Shown here: one piece after another, positions 16,032-26,422 of the stretch
How the letters are laid out: every line of letters begins with the position of its first letter
How positions within the stretch are numbered: the stretch's first letter is position 1
From: CAYOMP01 sp964405075
Lineage (GTDB): Bacteria > Bacillota > Clostridia > Lachnospirales > Lachnospiraceae
Direction of reading: 5' to 3'
Assembly (NCBI GenBank): GCA_964405075.1
Contig: CAYOMP010000004.1
Location: 1-53,283 of the forward strand
Length of the DNA: 53,283 nucleotides
Made by a program: the position numbers and the translations under genes
The notes under the pieces: model-generated
Seen by the model: only the letters and a program-made list of their open reading frames with translations
What the model was told of the DNA's origin: nothing
Database searches by the model: none

Positions 16032-18629
16032 ATGAAGAAAAAGCTATTAACGCTTATATTAGTTGCGACCTTATGTGTTCCTAGCAATTCTTTCGCTGCT
16101 CCAGTAACGGGGTCAGCTATTACAACATCTGATAAGGACTACATCCTCGGTCGTGAAATGACAGATGCCGAAATAGAAAAACAAAAAGAAAATGAACCAA
16201 CCCTAAAAACAATACCTTTGGATACTTCTTTAACACCTCAAATATATGATAGTGACGAATTGGTTACATTTTCGTCTGAACAAACAACAACTCCTACATA
16301 TTATAATTCTGTTGAAGAGGGTTATATCACAGAAGTTAAAAATCAAAATCCGTATGGTACTTGTTGGGCATTTACAACAGTCGCGTGCGCTGAAGCCAAT
16401 ATATTAAAGAAAACCGGAAAAACATTTGATTTGTCAGAAATTCATCTTGCATATCACAGTTATAATACTGTATTAGATGAAATGGGAATGACCGAAGGTG
16501 ATGAGGTTATTTTAAATTCGTCTACTTCATATTTAAATTGTGGTGGAAGCTATTTGCTTACTCCAACTGTATTTTTTAAAGGATTTGGTTTTGCACTTGA
16601 AGAAAACAACCCTTATAGTGCTGCTTTATCATATTCTCCCACAGCTGAGCAATCTAATGAGAGAGCAGTAGTACTTGATAATGCGATTTATATAAATAAA
16701 AATGATACAAATACAATTAAAAAATCCATTATGGAATATGGTGCTGTTGGTTTTATGTATTATCATGATTCAACATACTATAATTATAGTACTGGTGCTT
16801 ATTACAACTATGAAAAGGAATCAGCAAATCATGGTGTAACTATTGTAGGTTGGAATGATAACTATTCAAGAGAAAACTTTGGAAATGGTTCTGATATTAA
16901 TACGATGCCCTCTGGTAATGGAGCATGGCTTGTAAAAAATTCTTGGGGAACAAACTGGGGAAATGAAGGATATTTCTGGATATCTTATGAAGATTGTGCA
17001 TTTTCAACTGCCGGTATTGTATTATGCGCATTTGACTGTAGCATTCCAGACTACGACAACATATATCAGTATGATGGTTCATTAGGCAGTTCAAGGCTTA
17101 CTGGCTTTCAATCTGATTCTACAATTTGTGCTTACTATACAGTAAATGGAAATCCTGATGCATGTGAAAGACTTGACTCGGTTTGTTTTGGCACCGGTTC
17201 AGTAGATTGTACATACTTTATACAGATATACAAAAATTCCACTGAAGCCAAACTTCTTGATGGAACACCTATGTTAGAAAATCCGGTTACAGGAACAATA
17301 AATTTTGCAGGCTACCATTCGGTAGAACTTCCTGAAAATTTGTATTTAAAACAGGGCGACACTTATACAGTAGCATTAAAAATCACAAGTCCAACATCTT
17401 CTGCTTTTGGACTTAATTTTGATACTACAAGAACAGAAAATTCTAGAAAGTGTATAGCTAACTCGACTAATGATAAGACTTTCTTAATAAGTCCAAGTGG
17501 AACGACCATTACAAATCTTTCAGCAGAATATGGAACTATTAGATTGAAGGCAAGAACTGAAAATGTTGACAATATTTCTATTGCTTCCATTAATATTAGT
17601 GATGGCACATTAAGTCTGCCTGTTAAAGAAAGTAAAAAAATTGGATATACAGTAACACCTTCATATGCTACAGAAAATATTATTTGGACTTCTAATAATA
17701 AAAATGTGGCAACTGTAGAAAATGGTACAGTTAAGGCGGTAGGCAAAGGAACAGCAACAATAACAGCAACAGCTGCTAATTGCCAAAAGAGTATTGTGGT
17801 TAATGTCTATGAGACTACTTTAATATCATCATCTATGTTTGCTTTGGAATATTTCTCTAAAGATTATACAGGAGAGGCTTTAACACCAACGGTAACCAGT
17901 GATATAGATTCTTCTCTTTACACAGTTAGCTATTCTAATAACATTAATCCAGGAACTGCTACTGTAACGATTACTGCAAACCAGAGAGTGGTTGATTATC
18001 ATTCGTACATTGGCTCATGTACACTAACATTTACAATCAATAGAGTGACTGACAACAACAATAACGATAATAACGACAATAATACAGATAACAATAATAA
18101 TAATAATACCGACAACTCTTCTCAGGAAACAAATGAGAAAACTTATACAGTTTCATTAAATGCCACTTCAATACCTTTACAGGTAAAGAAGTCGACCAAA
18201 GTTATAAAAGCTACTTTGACAAGTGGTGATAGTATAAAATCTTGGACTACTTCAAATAAAAAAGTAGCCACTGTTTCTAAAAGTGGAAAAATAACAGCCA
18301 GAAAAGTAGGAACAGCTAAAATAACTGTCGAAACAGTACATGGTGCAAAAGCAACTGTTAAAGTTAAAGTTACAAAAGGTAAAGTTGTCACGAAGAAGCT
18401 TATTGTCAATACAAGTAAAGTTACGCTGAAAAAAGGTAAATCGTTCAAATTGGTTGTTTCAAGAAATCCACTAACAGCTACTGAAAAAATAAAATATACC
18501 TCAAGTAACAAAAAAATAGCCACTGTTTCATCATCAGGTCTTATCAAAGCAAAGAAAAGGGGAACAGCTAAAATAACAATAAAATCTTCAAACGGTAAAA
18601 AGAAAGTAGTGAAAGTAGTAGTTAAATAA
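16032..18629 (+). CDS. Secreted papain-like (C1) cysteine peptidase with BIG2 domains
   Basis: 865 residues. A Sec signal peptide (cleavage likely after SFA, about 22) is followed by a short pro-region and a C1 peptidase domain of about residues 95-335. The catalytic set is visible: Gln105 and Cys111 in NQNPYGTCWAFTT, His267 in NHGVTIVGW, and Asn303 in VKNSWGTNWG. After a beta-rich region come a BIG2 Ig-like domain (515-593), another Ig-like domain (604-672, DYTGEALTPTV), an Asn/Asp-rich linker (673-702) and two more BIG2 domains to the end (704-865). The C-terminus is very Lys-rich and may hold the protein in the anionic wall; no LPXTG is present. RBS AAGGAG lies 11 bp upstream of ATG. Substrates are unknown. 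Confidence 0.93.
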   Translation: MKKKLLTLILVATLCVPSNSFAAPVTGSAITTSDKDYILGREMTDAEIEKQKENEPTLKTIPLDTSLTPQIYDSDELVTFSSEQTTTPTYYNSVEEGYITEVKNQNPYGTCWAFTTVACAEANILKKTGKTFDLSEIHLAYHSYNTVLDEMGMTEGDEVILNSSTSYLNCGGSYLLTPTVFFKGFGFALEENNPYSAALSYSPTAEQSNERAVVLDNAIYINKNDTNTIKKSIMEYGAVGFMYYHDSTYYNYSTGAYYNYEKESANHGVTIVGWNDNYSRENFGNGSDINTMPSGNGAWLVKNSWGTNWGNEGYFWISYEDCAFSTAGIVLCAFDCSIPDYDNIYQYDGSLGSSRLTGFQSDSTICAYYTVNGNPDACERLDSVCFGTGSVDCTYFIQIYKNSTEAKLLDGTPMLENPVTGTINFAGYHSVELPENLYLKQGDTYTVALKITSPTSSAFGLNFDTTRTENSRKCIANSTNDKTFLISPSGTTITNLSAEYGTIRLKARTENVDNISIASINISDGTLSLPVKESKKIGYTVTPSYATENIIWTSNNKNVATVENGTVKAVGKGTATITATAANCQKSIVVNVYETTLISSSMFALEYFSKDYTGEALTPTVTSDIDSSLYTVSYSNNINPGTATVTITANQRVVDYHSYIGSCTLTFTINRVTDNNNNDNNDNNTDNNNNNNTDNSSQETNEKTYTVSLNATSIPLQVKKSTKVIKATLTSGDSIKSWTTSNKKVATVSKSGKITARKVGTAKITVETVHGAKATVKVKVTKGKVVTKKLIVNTSKVTLKKGKSFKLVVSRNPLTATEKIKYTSSNKKIATVSSSGLIKAKKRGTAKITIKSSNGKKKVVKVVVK

Positions 18630-18742
18630 GGTTAAGTGTAAATTTATTAAAGTGTTTTACTGACTTTATTAATTCTCTCTATGAGATTTTTAAAAGTAAA
18701 TAGATTGTATTTATTAGACTGAAGCTTACGTCAAAAATTAAA

Positions 18743-18842
18743 GATAAGTCTCAGTGTCATTAATTATTTTTGTATTTGATTCTACAGGATGTATCAGAAC
18801 TATATAAAAATAATATGTTTGACATTGAGGTTTATCTTTTTT
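18743..18842 (+). ncRNA. Long-range hairpin with U-tract: structured RNA or unusual terminator
   Basis: The arms at 18743-18759 and 18820-18836 form 17 consecutive pairs, three of them G-U. They enclose a 60-nt loop, and TTTTTT (18837-18842) follows directly. Within the loop, TGA..TAC can pair with GTATCA to form a smaller hairpin around AGGAT. A plain terminator rarely has a 60-nt loop, so this could be a small RNA ending in its own terminator. It may instead simply end the peptidase transcript 110-210 nt after its stop. Confidence 0.4.
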
Positions 18843-18924
18843 GTATGCATATTTTCAAAAGAGGCACCTAGACTAAAACTAGAAAAAGTAAAAAAACACT
18901 AAAAATACTAAAATAATTATTAAG

Positions 18925-18953
18925 TGTGTTAATAATTAATGGTTTTTAACACA
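18925..18953. promoter_or_regulatory. Inverted repeat upstream of the hybrid-kinase promoter
   Basis: TGTGTTAA (18925-18932) and TTAACACA (18946-18953) form a perfect 8-bp inverted repeat with a 13-nt centre, ending 16 bp before the extended -10 element. The position suits an operator for an activator or repressor. Confidence 0.35.
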
Positions 18954-18968
18954 GGAAAGATTGTAAAA

Positions 18969-18977
18969 TGCTATAAT
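18969..18977 (+). promoter_or_regulatory. Extended -10 promoter of the hybrid kinase operon
   Basis: TGCTATAAT matches the extended -10 consensus (TGnTATAAT) exactly. No good -35 is present, which is acceptable for extended -10 promoters. It leaves a leader of about 65 nt before the kinase start at 19048. The rest of 18630-19047 (418 bp) holds no gene. Confidence 0.5.
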
Positions 18978-19047
18978 TATAGACGGTATATATTCGAAAT
19001 TTGTAGGTGAAAATAGGGAGTTTACAGATAAATAAGTGAGGGAGATT

Positions 19048-22000
19048 ATGGCTAAAAAAAATCAATCTATTTTTAAGAGATTAATTATATCATTGTCAAT
19101 AATTATTATTTTTGAGGCGGTTTTACTCTCTATAACGATATGGGTGTCAGGGATAGAGAAAAATCTTATTTTTAATGAAATTGATGTGTTAAAACAAGAA
19201 GTTAAAAAGAGAGAATTAGCACTAAATCTATTATTGATGGATCAAAAAGCACACTTAAAAAATAGTTCGGATTATATTGATTCGATTGTTAGTGAAGTAG
19301 TGCATGATGAAAATGTAGTTGAATATTTACAAGTAGAGGATAATGCTGAAAGATTGCTTGGAGAAATTACGCCTGATTTAATAGCAAGTATGCGTGATTG
19401 TTCATATTCAGGTATGTTTGTTGTGTTGTCAAATGGAGAGGAAAATGTACATAATGGACAACAAAAGAGTTTTAAGGGTGTATATTTCAGGAATACAGAT
19501 GTTGATACTAGTGAAGCTGGTTATTCGGATATATTAGCAGAACGTGGTTCTAAAAAAGTATTTAAGAATCAGAATATTGATAGGGACAATTCCTGGGAGG
19601 AAGATTTTACATACTTTCCAAATGAGGAAGATAGTTTGCAGTATTATTTTAAACCATACGAAGCGTTAATGGCGTGTCCAGGTGAGACAGAAGAAAATCT
19701 TGGTTATTGGAGTGACCCTTTTTACTTAAATGATGAAAGGATAGATTCACATAAGATAATCACATACTCAATGCCATTGATAGCTGAAACAGGTGAATTC
19801 TATGGGGTTATTGGTATAGAAGTTCCAATATGTGTAATAGATAAGATTTTAGAAGAAATATCTAGTAGTGAGGAAAATGTTGGATATGCTTTGGTTAGTT
19901 TTGACAAACGTATGGCTGGAGAACCAAATTGCAATATAAAGACATTGGTGGGTAGTGATATAGAAAAATTCTTTGAGGATGATGACTATATTAAGCTTAT
20001 TAATGGTAAGATGCTAAAAAGAGCGTATAAGATTAAAGATAAAGAAATTGATAAAAAACAGGCATATGCATTATCTGTTAATACTCAGTTGTATGAAGAA
20101 AATACATATTTTTCAAATGAACAGTGGGCGATTTTGGCAATTACTAATAGCGATAAGTTCTTTGGATTGGCGTATAAAATGAGATTTCATATTACGTTAT
20201 CCTTGATAGTTTCAGTAGTTTTTGGTATTTGGAGTATGTATATTATATGCAAGAAAACAATTATGCCTATCAGACAGTTAAGTAATTTAGTTAACGATGC
20301 CGGATTTGATAAACCTATTGATGTTGAGAAAACAGGAATAACAGAAATTGATGACTTATATCAGGCGTTAAATTGTTTTGCACAAAAACGTATTGATATG
20401 GAAACTCAGATTAAGGAAGAAAAAGGACGTTTTCTTATAGCTCTTCAAAGTTCTGCGGATATTATTTTTGAGTATGATGTGATTAAGGATGTATTTTATT
20501 CTTACAATTTTAGAAATACTGATGAAAATGGGATTATTACACCTCAGGTAACTGAGCATTTTAATAGTATAAAGAATTTGTTTTTGCATCCAGATGATTT
20601 AATACTAGTACACAACAGATTAAATAATCTGAAAAAGAGTAATGATACCCTTGAATGCAGAATGAGAAAAAATACAACAGATGAAGAATATGAATGGTTT
20701 AGAATTAATAGCAAAGTAGTTGTAGATGAAGAAAATGAATCAGTTCGTATTATTGGTAATTTTAAGAATATAGATGAGGAGAAAAAAATTAGTCTTGCTA
20801 GGGAAGAGGCAGCTAAGAGAGATTACTTGACAGATTTGTATAATGAAAAGACCTGGTGGAATTTGTCACAGAGATTTTTATATACTAATAAAGAAAAGAA
20901 AGCCACATTAGCATTGATAGATATGGATGATTTTACTAATATTAATCAAATCTATGGAATGCTTCATTGTGATATGCTTTTAGCAAATATCGGAAATATT
21001 ATTAATAAATATGTCGGACCAGAAGATCTTGTTGCCCGTATAGGTGGTGACGAATTTGTTATTTTCTTCATTGGAGAAGGTAAAAATGAGGCATATGAGA
21101 TTGCCCGGGAAATTTCAAAAGACATTAAGAATATGTACATTGGCGAAGACGTTAATGTAAAATTATCCTGCAGTATAGCCATAGTTGAAGCTGAACTTTC
21201 TAGAAGGCTGGAGGTATTATTAGAGTATGCAGAGGATACTATATCCTATATAAAATATAACAAAAAGGGTGGAATAGAGTTCTATAATGAAGAAATGCAT
21301 AGTGGAGAAAATAATATTTCATATGAAAGGTATATTAATGCAATTATTAGTAATTATACAAAGGAAGATGATACACTTGCGACCTTTGCATTTAATGCAT
21401 TTGAACACGCAAATGATATAAATAGTTCAATTAATGTATTCCTTTCAAGAATGGGAAGTATGTTTGGAATATCAAAAATACTTATTCAGGAATGTGATAA
21501 AGAATTCTGTACAATGACTGTTAAGAATCAGTGGGCGAGAGAAAAGGATTCTTTAGTGCCTAAAAAGCAGAGAGTGACACACTACAAAAAGGAAGAAATG
21601 GAAAAGTTAATCTCGGATTATGTAGATAATCCGATACATATTGTTAGAAAAAAAGGTGAAACAGCAATATGTAATGCAATATTTGATAATGGCGAGTTGT
21701 ATGGTGATGTAGTTCTTATAGATGAGGATGAAAATCGTGTATGGACAGAAGAAGAGCTTCAGGAAATTAGAGAAATAGTAAAAATAGTTTCGGCTTATGT
21801 TGTTAAGTCTAAATATGATGCGGTTAGCAGGGCTAAGGGAGAATTCTTGTCTAGAATGTCACATGAAATAAGGACGCCAATGAATGCAATTATTGGAATG
21901 ACGCATATAGCTATACAGGAAAGAGATAATCCAGAAAGATTATTTGATTGCTTAAAGAAAATAGATTCTTCTACTAAATATCTGTTATCTATAATTAATG

Positions 22001-22974
22001 ATATTCTTGATATGTCAAGAATTGAAAGTGGCAAGATGAGTATAGTAACTGTAGCTGCAGATATGCGAAAGTTCATTGAAGATTTGTCAGTGGTTATTAA
22101 GCCTACTACAGAAAACAAGAATATTAATTTTGTTATAGAGAATAATTTGCAACAGAATTTGGTGTATATGGATACTCTTAGAGTAAATCAGGTACTTATT
22201 AACCTATTGGGAAATGCTGTCAAATTCACACCTGAGAATGGGGAGGTTAGATTGGCAATTAATGAGTTAGAAAATCTGGGAGATTATGTTCAGGTTAGAT
22301 TTGAGGTAATCGATACAGGTATAGGCATTAGTGAAGAGAATCAGACAAAGATATTTAATAGCTTTGAACAGGCAGAGGACAGTACAGCTATGAATTATGG
22401 TGGAACCGGGTTAGGTCTGGCTATTAGTGCTAATCTTGTAAAGATGATGGGTGGTGTCTTGAAGGTTTCCAGCGAGATAGGAAAGGGTTCTGATTTTTAT
22501 TTTACACTCAAGCTGCAAAAATCTACAGAAGAAATTAACCAACAGGATGAAATAATGCAAGTAGAAGCTGATTTGTTTAAGGGTAAGAAAATTTTACTTG
22601 TAGAAGATAATGAAATAAACATAGAAATAGCTGAAGAACTGTTGAAACAGGCGGGCTTTGAAGTAGAAAAAGCTATGAATGGTCAGGAAGCAGTTGATAA
22701 ATTTAGTGCTTCAAAGCTAAATGAGTATGATGCCATTTTGATGGATGTTAGAATGCCTGTAATGGATGGGTTAGAAGCAACTAAAGCTATTAGAAAATTA
22801 GAAAGAGAAGACTCAGCTACAATACCAATTATTGCCATGTCGGCAAATGCCTTTGATGAAGACATCAAAAAGTCTGTTGAAAGTGGTATGAATGGTCATT
22901 TGGCAAAACCAGTAGATATTGCACAATTATACAGTATGCTTAAAGAAGTTATTTTGGATAGTAATCAGCTATAA
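19048..22974 (+). CDS. Membrane hybrid histidine kinase with PAS, GGDEF and receiver domains
   Basis: 1308 residues; start ATG 19048 behind GAGGGAG. TM1 is at about 10-32, an extracellular Cache-like sensor spans 33-377 (ending in EFYGVIGIEVPICVIDKI), and TM2 is at 378-402. Then come a HAMP-like stretch, a PAS fold (about 460-590) and a GGDEF domain (592-748). That domain has an intact GGDEF motif at 666-670 but lacks the Arg of the inhibitory RxxD site (GPED). A GAF-like region (785-918) is followed by HisKA with His939 (RMSHEIRTPMNAI), HATPase_c (DTGIGI, GGTGLGL) and a receiver with Asp1233 (LMDVRMPVMDG). A GGDEF inside a hybrid kinase is unusual and suggests linked phosphorelay and cyclic-di-GMP output. 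It heads an operon with a second hybrid kinase and a PilZ protein. Confidence 0.92.
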   Translation: MAKKNQSIFKRLIISLSIIIIFEAVLLSITIWVSGIEKNLIFNEIDVLKQEVKKRELALNLLLMDQKAHLKNSSDYIDSIVSEVVHDENVVEYLQVEDNAERLLGEITPDLIASMRDCSYSGMFVVLSNGEENVHNGQQKSFKGVYFRNTDVDTSEAGYSDILAERGSKKVFKNQNIDRDNSWEEDFTYFPNEEDSLQYYFKPYEALMACPGETEENLGYWSDPFYLNDERIDSHKIITYSMPLIAETGEFYGVIGIEVPICVIDKILEEISSSEENVGYALVSFDKRMAGEPNCNIKTLVGSDIEKFFEDDDYIKLINGKMLKRAYKIKDKEIDKKQAYALSVNTQLYEENTYFSNEQWAILAITNSDKFFGLAYKMRFHITLSLIVSVVFGIWSMYIICKKTIMPIRQLSNLVNDAGFDKPIDVEKTGITEIDDLYQALNCFAQKRIDMETQIKEEKGRFLIALQSSADIIFEYDVIKDVFYSYNFRNTDENGIITPQVTEHFNSIKNLFLHPDDLILVHNRLNNLKKSNDTLECRMRKNTTDEEYEWFRINSKVVVDEENESVRIIGNFKNIDEEKKISLAREEAAKRDYLTDLYNEKTWWNLSQRFLYTNKEKKATLALIDMDDFTNINQIYGMLHCDMLLANIGNIINKYVGPEDLVARIGGDEFVIFFIGEGKNEAYEIAREISKDIKNMYIGEDVNVKLSCSIAIVEAELSRRLEVLLEYAEDTISYIKYNKKGGIEFYNEEMHSGENNISYERYINAIISNYTKEDDTLATFAFNAFEHANDINSSINVFLSRMGSMFGISKILIQECDKEFCTMTVKNQWAREKDSLVPKKQRVTHYKKEEMEKLISDYVDNPIHIVRKKGETAICNAIFDNGELYGDVVLIDEDENRVWTEEELQEIREIVKIVSAYVVKSKYDAVSRAKGEFLSRMSHEIRTPMNAIIGMTHIAIQERDNPERLFDCLKKIDSSTKYLLSIINDILDMSRIESGKMSIVTVAADMRKFIEDLSVVIKPTTENKNINFVIENNLQQNLVYMDTLRVNQVLINLLGNAVKFTPENGEVRLAINELENLGDYVQVRFEVIDTGIGISEENQTKIFNSFEQAEDSTAMNYGGTGLGLAISANLVKMMGGVLKVSSEIGKGSDFYFTLKLQKSTEEINQQDEIMQVEADLFKGKKILLVEDNEINIEIAEELLKQAGFEVEKAMNGQEAVDKFSASKLNEYDAILMDVRMPVMDGLEATKAIRKLEREDSATIPIIAMSANAFDEDIKKSVESGMNGHLAKPVDIAQLYSMLKEVILDSNQL

Positions 22975-23016
22975 CAGATTTTAAAGCAACTTTAGTATTA
23001 ATTAGGAGGAAACAAA

Positions 23017-26000
23017 ATGTCCAATGAAGTAAATTCAGAAGAATTAAATAAATATTTTATGGAAGTGTTGGGCAAAGAAATAGTCGCTGGAACAACTAGA
23101 GGCATTTTGATATACAAAGCAGATAATGATCAAGAGGAAATTCTCTATGTAAACAACGCTATATTGAAATTGTTTAATTGCAAAACACTAGAAGAATTTA
23201 AAGAATACACGGGAAATTCATTTAAGGGTATGGTGCACCCGGATGATTTGGAACGTGTAAAAGAGAGTATAAAATGTCAGATTAGCAATAACGATGCAGA
23301 CAGAGATTATGTTGAATATAGAATTATTTCCAAGGGTGGAAGGATTCACTGGTTAGAGGATAATGGACATTTAATTCATACGGATATTATTGGTGACATA
23401 TTTTTTGTATTTCTTGATGATGTAACCAATAAAAATACCAAAATTCATGAAGCTGTTGAAAAAATATTAAGTAAAAAGTTAGATTTTGAACGCTACGAAA
23501 GAGTTGTAAAAACATCCAATAAGTATACATATAAATATATTTTGGAAGATGACAGATTGATTCTATATGTTCCAAGTACTCAGGACAAAAATGGAATAGC
23601 CCATGAGAGGGTTTTTGAGAATTATACTCAAAGGATTGAGGAGGGGTTAGTGTGTCCAAAAGAGTTTGCACATTTGGTAATAGAATGTTTGAGAAATGGT
23701 GAGGAGAATTCAATTAGATTGCAGATGTACACAACGGATGGAGAAATTCACTGGTACATAATGACTAGTTCTGTTTTGGAGAATGACAGTGAAAATGTGA
23801 TTACCTGTGGAACTTTTGAAGATATAGAAGGTATCGTCCGTAAAGAAATGACTATGCAGGCAAAAGTGAAAGAATATTCACAGAAATTAAAAAAAGCAGA
23901 TGTGGATAGAAAAAATAATAAAGCTATGCTTACTAGTTTTAATAGATTATACTTAAGTTCCTTTTATGCAGATATTAGCAGAGGAAAATTAAGCATTATT
24001 AATGCTATGAAAAATACGTATTTTTATGGACTTGAAGGCGAGTATGATTATGATTCTATTATTTCAAGATATATTGAAGACTGTGTTTATGAAGATGACC
24101 AGGAAAAGGTTAAAAGGATGCTTGGTGAGGAGTATATTCAAAAGCATTTAACGGATGATAACCAATTTTACTCTGTTAATTACAGGAGAAAAGATGGAGA
24201 TGACTGCAAATATTATGTAATGAGAGTAATTCTATCCAGCCGGGATATTTTGGGTAATGTAGAAAAAATAGTAATGTCTACTGTTGATGTTACTGAAGAT
24301 GAAAAGAAAGAAAATGAATATCAAAGAATTCTTGAAGAAAAGAATCAGAGAATTACTATGGCACTGGCAAGAGAAAGTAAATACAAAAATGCAATACTTT
24401 CAGATGCAATGGCAATATTCGAATTTAATCTTACGCAGGATGAAATGTTAGGCAGACCTATACAAAATATAGGTAAGGAAGAATATTCTTTGCTGGAGGC
24501 TGTTGGATTGGAAATGCCTTGTAAATATTCAGAATTTTCAGAAAAATGGATAAATCATATGGCCTGTGATGAGAGTGGTATGCTGGTTAAATTCTTTAGT
24601 AAAGAATTTTTGGAGAAATGCTTTAATAGGGGAGAATTGGAACCTTGGATTGAGTATTGGACCTTTGATACTCAGGGAAGAAAAGCATTTGTCAGACAAT
24701 CATTCTTGTTAACTAAGGCAGAACTTAGTGAGGATATTATTGCAATAGCTATAATGAAGGATATTACTGATGTTAAGATGAAGCAGGAAGAAAGCAATCG
24801 ACAGGTAGAAATGATAAAAGGATTAACGTCTGAATATGTGTCTGTGTTTTTTGCGGATTTTGCCTTGGATGTGGTTGTTCCATATAGAACCAGTAATAGA
24901 TTAAGAAAATTATCTCATAAGGAAAAACATTCTTATGAAAGTTTTTATGAATATATGGTTGAATATGTAAATAATGAAGTGTATGAGCCGGATAGAGAAA
25001 CTGTATTAAGCGTATGTTCACAAGAATATATTAAACATCAACTGGGTATGCAGCAGTCCTTTTATATCAATTACAGATTAAAGAAAGAAATGAGTTTGGA
25101 GTATTATCAATTAAAATTTGTTAATACAAGTAATAGTAAACATGTGTCTCAAATAGTAATAGGTTTTAAGAGTGTTGAAGCGGAAATCAGAAAAGAAATG
25201 GAACAAAAGAAATTGTTAGAAGATGCTTTGTTTCAAGCACAGCAGGCGAATAGTGCCAAGAGTAAATTCCTTTCTAATATGTCCCATGACATTAGAACCC
25301 CTATGAATGCTATTGTAGGATTTACGTCATTAGCATTGAGTAATATTAAGGATGAGGAAAAAGTTGTTGACTATCTTAAGAAAATAGAAGCCTCTAGTGA
25401 TTTACTACTTAATTTGATTAATGATGTATTAGATATGTCTCGTATAGAATCCGGTAAGGATAGTCTGGATGAGAGAGAATGTAATTTGGCACATGTTATG
25501 AGAGAGTTATATTCTATTATGGGACAACAGGTAAAGGCAAAAAATCATAAGCTGATTCTAGATACTAAAAAAGTAACTGATAAAATGGTATATTGTGATA
25601 GACTAAGATTAAATCAGATATTAATAAATATAATTAACAATGCTGTTAAATATACTAATCCAGGTGGTACTATTGAGGTTACTGTTGTTGAAAGAAGAGC
25701 GGAAATCAAAGGCTATGCTACATATGAATTTAAGGTAAAGGATACAGGTATAGGTATTGATAAGGATTTTATAGAATATGTATTTGAACCATTCGAAAGG
25801 GAGAAAAATACAACTCTCAGTGGCGTACAAGGAACTGGATTAGGACTGGCAATTACCAAGAAGATTGTGGATATGATGGGCGGAACCATTAAGGTTGAGA
25901 GCGAAGTAGGAAAGGGAAGCACCTTTACTATTACCTTAGAGTTACGATTATTAGAAAATCAGGTTGAAGAGGAAGAAGAAATAACTGTTGATGAAAACAG

Positions 26001-26394
26001 AAAGATTAATCATAATGAACACATTTTGCTGGTAGAGGATAATGAGCTTAATAGTGAGATAGCAGAAGAAATTCTTAAAGAAGTTGGATTCAAAGTAGAT
26101 GTGGCTGAGAATGGAAGAATAGCTGTAGAGAAGATTAAAGAATCAAAAGTGGGTGACTATGATTTAATCCTTATGGATATTCAAATGCCAGAGATGAATG
26201 GCTATGAAGCTACTAAAAGAATTAGAGAATTTGATAATAAGGATTTAGCTAATATTCCTATTATAGCAATGACAGCCAATGCCTTTGATGAAGACAAAAA
26301 GACGGCCATAGAAAGTGGCATGAATGGTCATATTTCCAAGCCAATAGATGTTGTCACATTGATTAATACTATAGAGAAATTCTGCGGAAACTAA
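23017..26394 (+). CDS. Cytoplasmic multi-PAS hybrid histidine kinase with receiver domain
   Basis: 1125 residues, no transmembrane segment. The N-terminal 735 residues hold four or five PAS-like sensor repeats; the clearest are at about 25-140 (MVHPDDLERV, then SKGGRIHWLEDNG) and about 310-430 (NYRRKDGDDCKYYVM). HisKA follows, with His757 in NMSHDIRTPMNAI, then HATPase_c (NAVKY, DTGIGID, GTGLGLA) and a receiver with Asp1054 (LILMDIQMPEMNG). The RBS AGGAGG precedes ATG 23017, 42 bp after the first kinase, so they are cotranscribed. It may receive phosphate from or compete with the upstream kinase. No dedicated output regulator with a DNA-binding domain is in this operon. Confidence 0.93.
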   Translation: MSNEVNSEELNKYFMEVLGKEIVAGTTRGILIYKADNDQEEILYVNNAILKLFNCKTLEEFKEYTGNSFKGMVHPDDLERVKESIKCQISNNDADRDYVEYRIISKGGRIHWLEDNGHLIHTDIIGDIFFVFLDDVTNKNTKIHEAVEKILSKKLDFERYERVVKTSNKYTYKYILEDDRLILYVPSTQDKNGIAHERVFENYTQRIEEGLVCPKEFAHLVIECLRNGEENSIRLQMYTTDGEIHWYIMTSSVLENDSENVITCGTFEDIEGIVRKEMTMQAKVKEYSQKLKKADVDRKNNKAMLTSFNRLYLSSFYADISRGKLSIINAMKNTYFYGLEGEYDYDSIISRYIEDCVYEDDQEKVKRMLGEEYIQKHLTDDNQFYSVNYRRKDGDDCKYYVMRVILSSRDILGNVEKIVMSTVDVTEDEKKENEYQRILEEKNQRITMALARESKYKNAILSDAMAIFEFNLTQDEMLGRPIQNIGKEEYSLLEAVGLEMPCKYSEFSEKWINHMACDESGMLVKFFSKEFLEKCFNRGELEPWIEYWTFDTQGRKAFVRQSFLLTKAELSEDIIAIAIMKDITDVKMKQEESNRQVEMIKGLTSEYVSVFFADFALDVVVPYRTSNRLRKLSHKEKHSYESFYEYMVEYVNNEVYEPDRETVLSVCSQEYIKHQLGMQQSFYINYRLKKEMSLEYYQLKFVNTSNSKHVSQIVIGFKSVEAEIRKEMEQKKLLEDALFQAQQANSAKSKFLSNMSHDIRTPMNAIVGFTSLALSNIKDEEKVVDYLKKIEASSDLLLNLINDVLDMSRIESGKDSLDERECNLAHVMRELYSIMGQQVKAKNHKLILDTKKVTDKMVYCDRLRLNQILINIINNAVKYTNPGGTIEVTVVERRAEIKGYATYEFKVKDTGIGIDKDFIEYVFEPFEREKNTTLSGVQGTGLGLAITKKIVDMMGGTIKVESEVGKGSTFTITLELRLLENQVEEEEEITVDENRKINHNEHILLVEDNELNSEIAEEILKEVGFKVDVAENGRIAVEKIKESKVGDYDLILMDIQMPEMNGYEATKRIREFDNKDLANIPIIAMTANAFDEDKKTAIESGMNGHISKPIDVVTLINTIEKFCGN

Positions 26395-26422
26395 ATGAAT
26401 CATAGAAGATAGGGGGGCTAAT

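Noticed and set aside
18630..19047. Cyclic-di-GMP riboswitch before the GGDEF kinase operon
   Set aside because: No sequence resembling the class I or II aptamer cores was found; only an inverted repeat and a long-range hairpin are present.
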